DNA from: Clostridia bacterium
GTDB taxonomy: Bacteria; Bacillota; Clostridia; Oscillospirales; Acutalibacteraceae
Assembly (NCBI GenBank): GCA_900771185.1
Contig: CAAGND010000072.1
Coordinates: 1-14,718, forward strand
DNA: 14,718 nt
Direction: 5' to 3'
The notes below the pieces were generated by a model. It made no database searches and was not told where the DNA came from. It was given only the letters and a program-made list of their open reading frames with translations. Positions 13,474-14,718 of this stretch are shown here, piece by piece (the stretch's first letter is position 1; each line of letters begins with the position of its first letter). The translations under genes and the position numbers were made by a program.

Positions 13474-13500
13474 GCGGCGGTACGTTTATCGTACCGCCGC
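13474..13500 (+). repeat. Terminal palindrome, left copy
   Basis: An 11-bp perfect stem with a TTTAT loop lies 25 bases after the membrane protein stop codon. It is identical to the right copy. It may double as part of a transcription stop for the upstream gene, though no T run follows. Confidence 0.9.
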
Positions 13501-13531
13501 AGCGTGTCGAAAAAGTATTTTTCGACACGCT
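13501..13531 (+). repeat. 14-bp perfect hairpin inside the element
   Basis: AGCGTGTCGAAAAA (13501-13514) and its exact complement (13518-13531) are separated by GTA. It directly abuts the left terminal palindrome, so two strong hairpins stand back to back. Confidence 0.9.
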
Positions 13532-13748
13532 GGAGAATGTTGAAAAAGCCACGAAGCCAAGTGGGCCGCACTCGTCGGCGTACAGAGGTACGGTAGAGTG
13601 CGGCTCACGCAGGAAGTCAAAGCTCATTATCATCAATAGCTTTGAATTGATGCCAATCAAAAACTGGAAGAAAAACTTTAAGTCACAGAAAGACCCTTTT
13701 GTAAAAAAATGCCGTGCTTTGACGGTTCGGGGAGTTTTTCGACAGTCG

Positions 13749-13775
13749 GCGGCGGTACGTTTATCGTACCGCCGC
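13749..13775 (+). repeat. Terminal palindrome, right copy
   Basis: It is identical to 13474-13500 and is followed by TTTGTTAT, so this copy could act as a weak rho-independent terminator upstream of pyk. Confidence 0.9.
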
Positions 13776-13869
13776 TTTGTTATACCCGATATGCATAGTC
13801 TGAGCGTAAAAATTTAAAATAATATTTGCTGTAACTGTTTAATTCACTAAAAATTTGTGGTACTATATA

Positions 13870-13878
13870 TGATATAAT
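13870..13878 (+). promoter_or_regulatory. Extended -10 promoter of pyk
   Basis: TGATATAAT (13870-13878) is a perfect -10 with the TG extension. No good -35 hexamer is found at normal spacing. This is the same core sequence as the hydrogenase operon promoter. The predicted leader to the ATG at 13949 is about 64 bases. Confidence 0.6.
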
Positions 13879-13948
13879 GCGGTTAGTATGTTTATTTTTA
13901 CAAATAAGGGTGTTTTTATAGGGATATCAAATTATCGGAGGGATAATT

Positions 13949-14718
13949 ATGAGAAAAACAAAAATTGTCTGCACTCTCGGTCCCGCAACGAACTCTGCTC
14001 AGACGATTGAGAATATGCTCAAGGCAGGAATGAATGTCGCCCGTCTCAACTTTTCGCACGGAGATCATGAAACGCATCAGAAAATGCTTGATTTGTTCCG
14101 AAGCGTCAGAGACAGGCTTGAGATTCCGGCTGCCATTATGCTTGATACAAAGGGGCCGGAAATCCGGCTTTGTGATTTTGAGGGCGGCAAGGCGGAGCTT
14201 GAGGAGGGCAGCGAGTTTGTGCTCACCTCCGACCGCAGCGTGAAAGGCAGCGCCGCCTCGGCCGCAGTCACATATGACGGGCTGCCGGCTCAGCTCAGCC
14301 CCGGCAACCATATTCTTATCGATGACGGACGAATAGCGCTTGAGGTTACGGAATGTACTCAAACCGAAGTTCGCTGTATAGTAAAGACCGGAGGCACAGT
14401 CAGCAACCACAAGGGCATTAATATCCCCGGAGTCCATATGGATATGCCGTATCTGAGCGAACAGGATAAGGCGGATTTGCTGTTCGGGATAAAAAATGAT
14501 GTCGATTTCATTGCGGCATCTTTTGTGCGCAGCCGTGACGATGTGCTGATGCTTCGAAAGTTTCTTGATTATAACGGCGGTCACTATATAAAAATAATTT
14601 CAAAAATTGAAAATATCGAGGGCATAAACAATTTTAATGAGATTTTGAGCCTTTCTGATGGCATCATGGTGGCGCGCGGTGATATGGGCGTGGAGATAGA
14701 ATATGAGCGCCTGCCCGG
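13949..14718 (+). CDS. pyk: Pyruvate kinase, N-terminal 256 residues (cut by window end)
   Basis: The enzyme makes pyruvate and ATP from phosphoenolpyruvate and ADP, the last step of glycolysis. The ATG at 13949 follows CGGAGGG (13936-13942). Visible signatures are RKTKIVCTLGPAT at the N-terminus, NVARLNFSHGDH (29-40, with the ATP/K+-site residues Arg32, Asn34, Ser36, His37) and LDTKGPEIR (65-73). The B-domain follows, with ILIDDGRIAL and NHKGINIPG. The active-site lysine and metal ligands are ISKIENIEG (Lys219, Glu221) and ARGDMGVE (Asp245). The frame stays open to the last base of the window, so the C-terminal half is simply beyond it. In H2-producing fermenters, pyruvate formed here feeds pyruvate:ferredoxin oxidoreductase and thereby the ferredoxin used by the hydrogenase. 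Confidence 0.97.
   Translation, partial: MRKTKIVCTLGPATNSAQTIENMLKAGMNVARLNFSHGDHETHQKMLDLFRSVRDRLEIPAAIMLDTKGPEIRLCDFEGGKAELEEGSEFVLTSDRSVKGSAASAAVTYDGLPAQLSPGNHILIDDGRIALEVTECTQTEVRCIVKTGGTVSNHKGINIPGVHMDMPYLSEQDKADLLFGIKNDVDFIAASFVRSRDDVLMLRKFLDYNGGHYIKIISKIENIEGINNFNEILSLSDGIMVARGDMGVEIEYERLP

Larger units (their letters stand above)
13474..13775. mobile_element. 302-bp multi-hairpin element with long imperfect terminal inverted repeats (MITE-like)
   Basis: Both ends consist of the same 27-base palindrome, an 11-bp stem GCGGCGGTACG and its complement around loop TTTAT, at 13474-13500 and 13749-13775. Immediately inside, TGTCGAAAAAGT (13505-13516) is matched in inverted orientation by AGTTTTTCGACA (13733-13744). 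Read inwards from each end, about 43 bases agree except for the loop, a four-base spacer and one base. The interior holds further hairpins: a 14-bp stem AGCGTGTCGAAAAA with its complement (13501-13531), a long GTGGGCCGCACTC stem (13561-13608) with an inner CGTAC/GTACG hairpin, and TCAAAGCT with AGCTTTGA (13617-13645). No supported reading frame or transposase is present. No clear target-site duplication was seen. An extragenic structured repeat or a non-autonomous element are the main options. Confidence 0.6.

Noticed and set aside
13464..13817. 117-codon frame across the hairpin element
   Set aside because: The frame reads through both palindromes and several stems, and starts at a weak site without a ribosome binding site. 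The inverted-repeat structure explains the sequence better.
13916..14584. 222-codon leftward frame opposite pyk
   Set aside because: The plus strand encodes pyruvate kinase with all active-site motifs, so the leftward frame is its shadow.

Overview
The window looks like chromosome from an anaerobic Firmicute of the class Clostridia, probably an Oscillospiraceae/Ruminococcaceae-type gut bacterium. The evidence is strong AGGAGG ribosome binding sites, sigma-A type promoters, a clostridial five-gene [FeFe]-hydrogenase operon, and moderately GC-rich core genes beside clearly AT-rich accessory genes. The assignment comes from gene content only.

Left part (1-2320): an accessory zone. It opens with the first codons of a leftward gene, possibly a glycoside hydrolase, with a clean promoter. 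Next is a leftward terminator directly attached to what looks like the broken 3' end of a tRNA gene. An AT-rich stretch follows with a two-gene Fic toxin-antitoxin module (a VbhA-like antitoxin missed by length filters, overlapping fic by one base), a leftward GNAT acetyltransferase, and a probably frameshifted small ORF coupled to it. The zone ends at an intact leftward initiator tRNA-Met with its own promoter and terminator. A 13-bp direct repeat near each tRNA end and clustered short repeats beside the intact tRNA suggest a small integrated island or its scar, without an integrase.

Middle part (2320-10130): a CPCC zinc-ribbon protein, a secreted purple-acid-phosphatase-like metallophosphoesterase, then the hydrogenase operon (4853-9891). 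Its order is NuoE/HydC-like subunit, stand-alone GHKL ATPase, HndB-like thioredoxin-fold [2Fe-2S] protein, NuoF/HydB-like flavoprotein and HydA hydrogenase. Together they should form a cytoplasmic NAD(P)H- and ferredoxin-linked, probably electron-bifurcating, H2-evolving or H2-consuming complex. An extended -10 promoter and a structured leader of about 230 nt precede it. A previously unlisted 40-residue single-span membrane protein follows hydA by 27 bp, before a strong terminator shared with the convergent glyA.

Right part (10134-14718): leftward glyA (serine hydroxymethyltransferase), a divergently transcribed 598-residue membrane protein of unknown function, a 302-bp multi-hairpin element with long imperfect terminal inverted repeats, and the first 256 codons of pyk (pyruvate kinase), cut by the window end.

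The most unusual items are the hairpin-rich inverted-repeat element at 13474-13775, the structured hydrogenase leader, the small membrane protein at the end of the hydrogenase operon, and the tRNA-bracketed toxin-antitoxin island.
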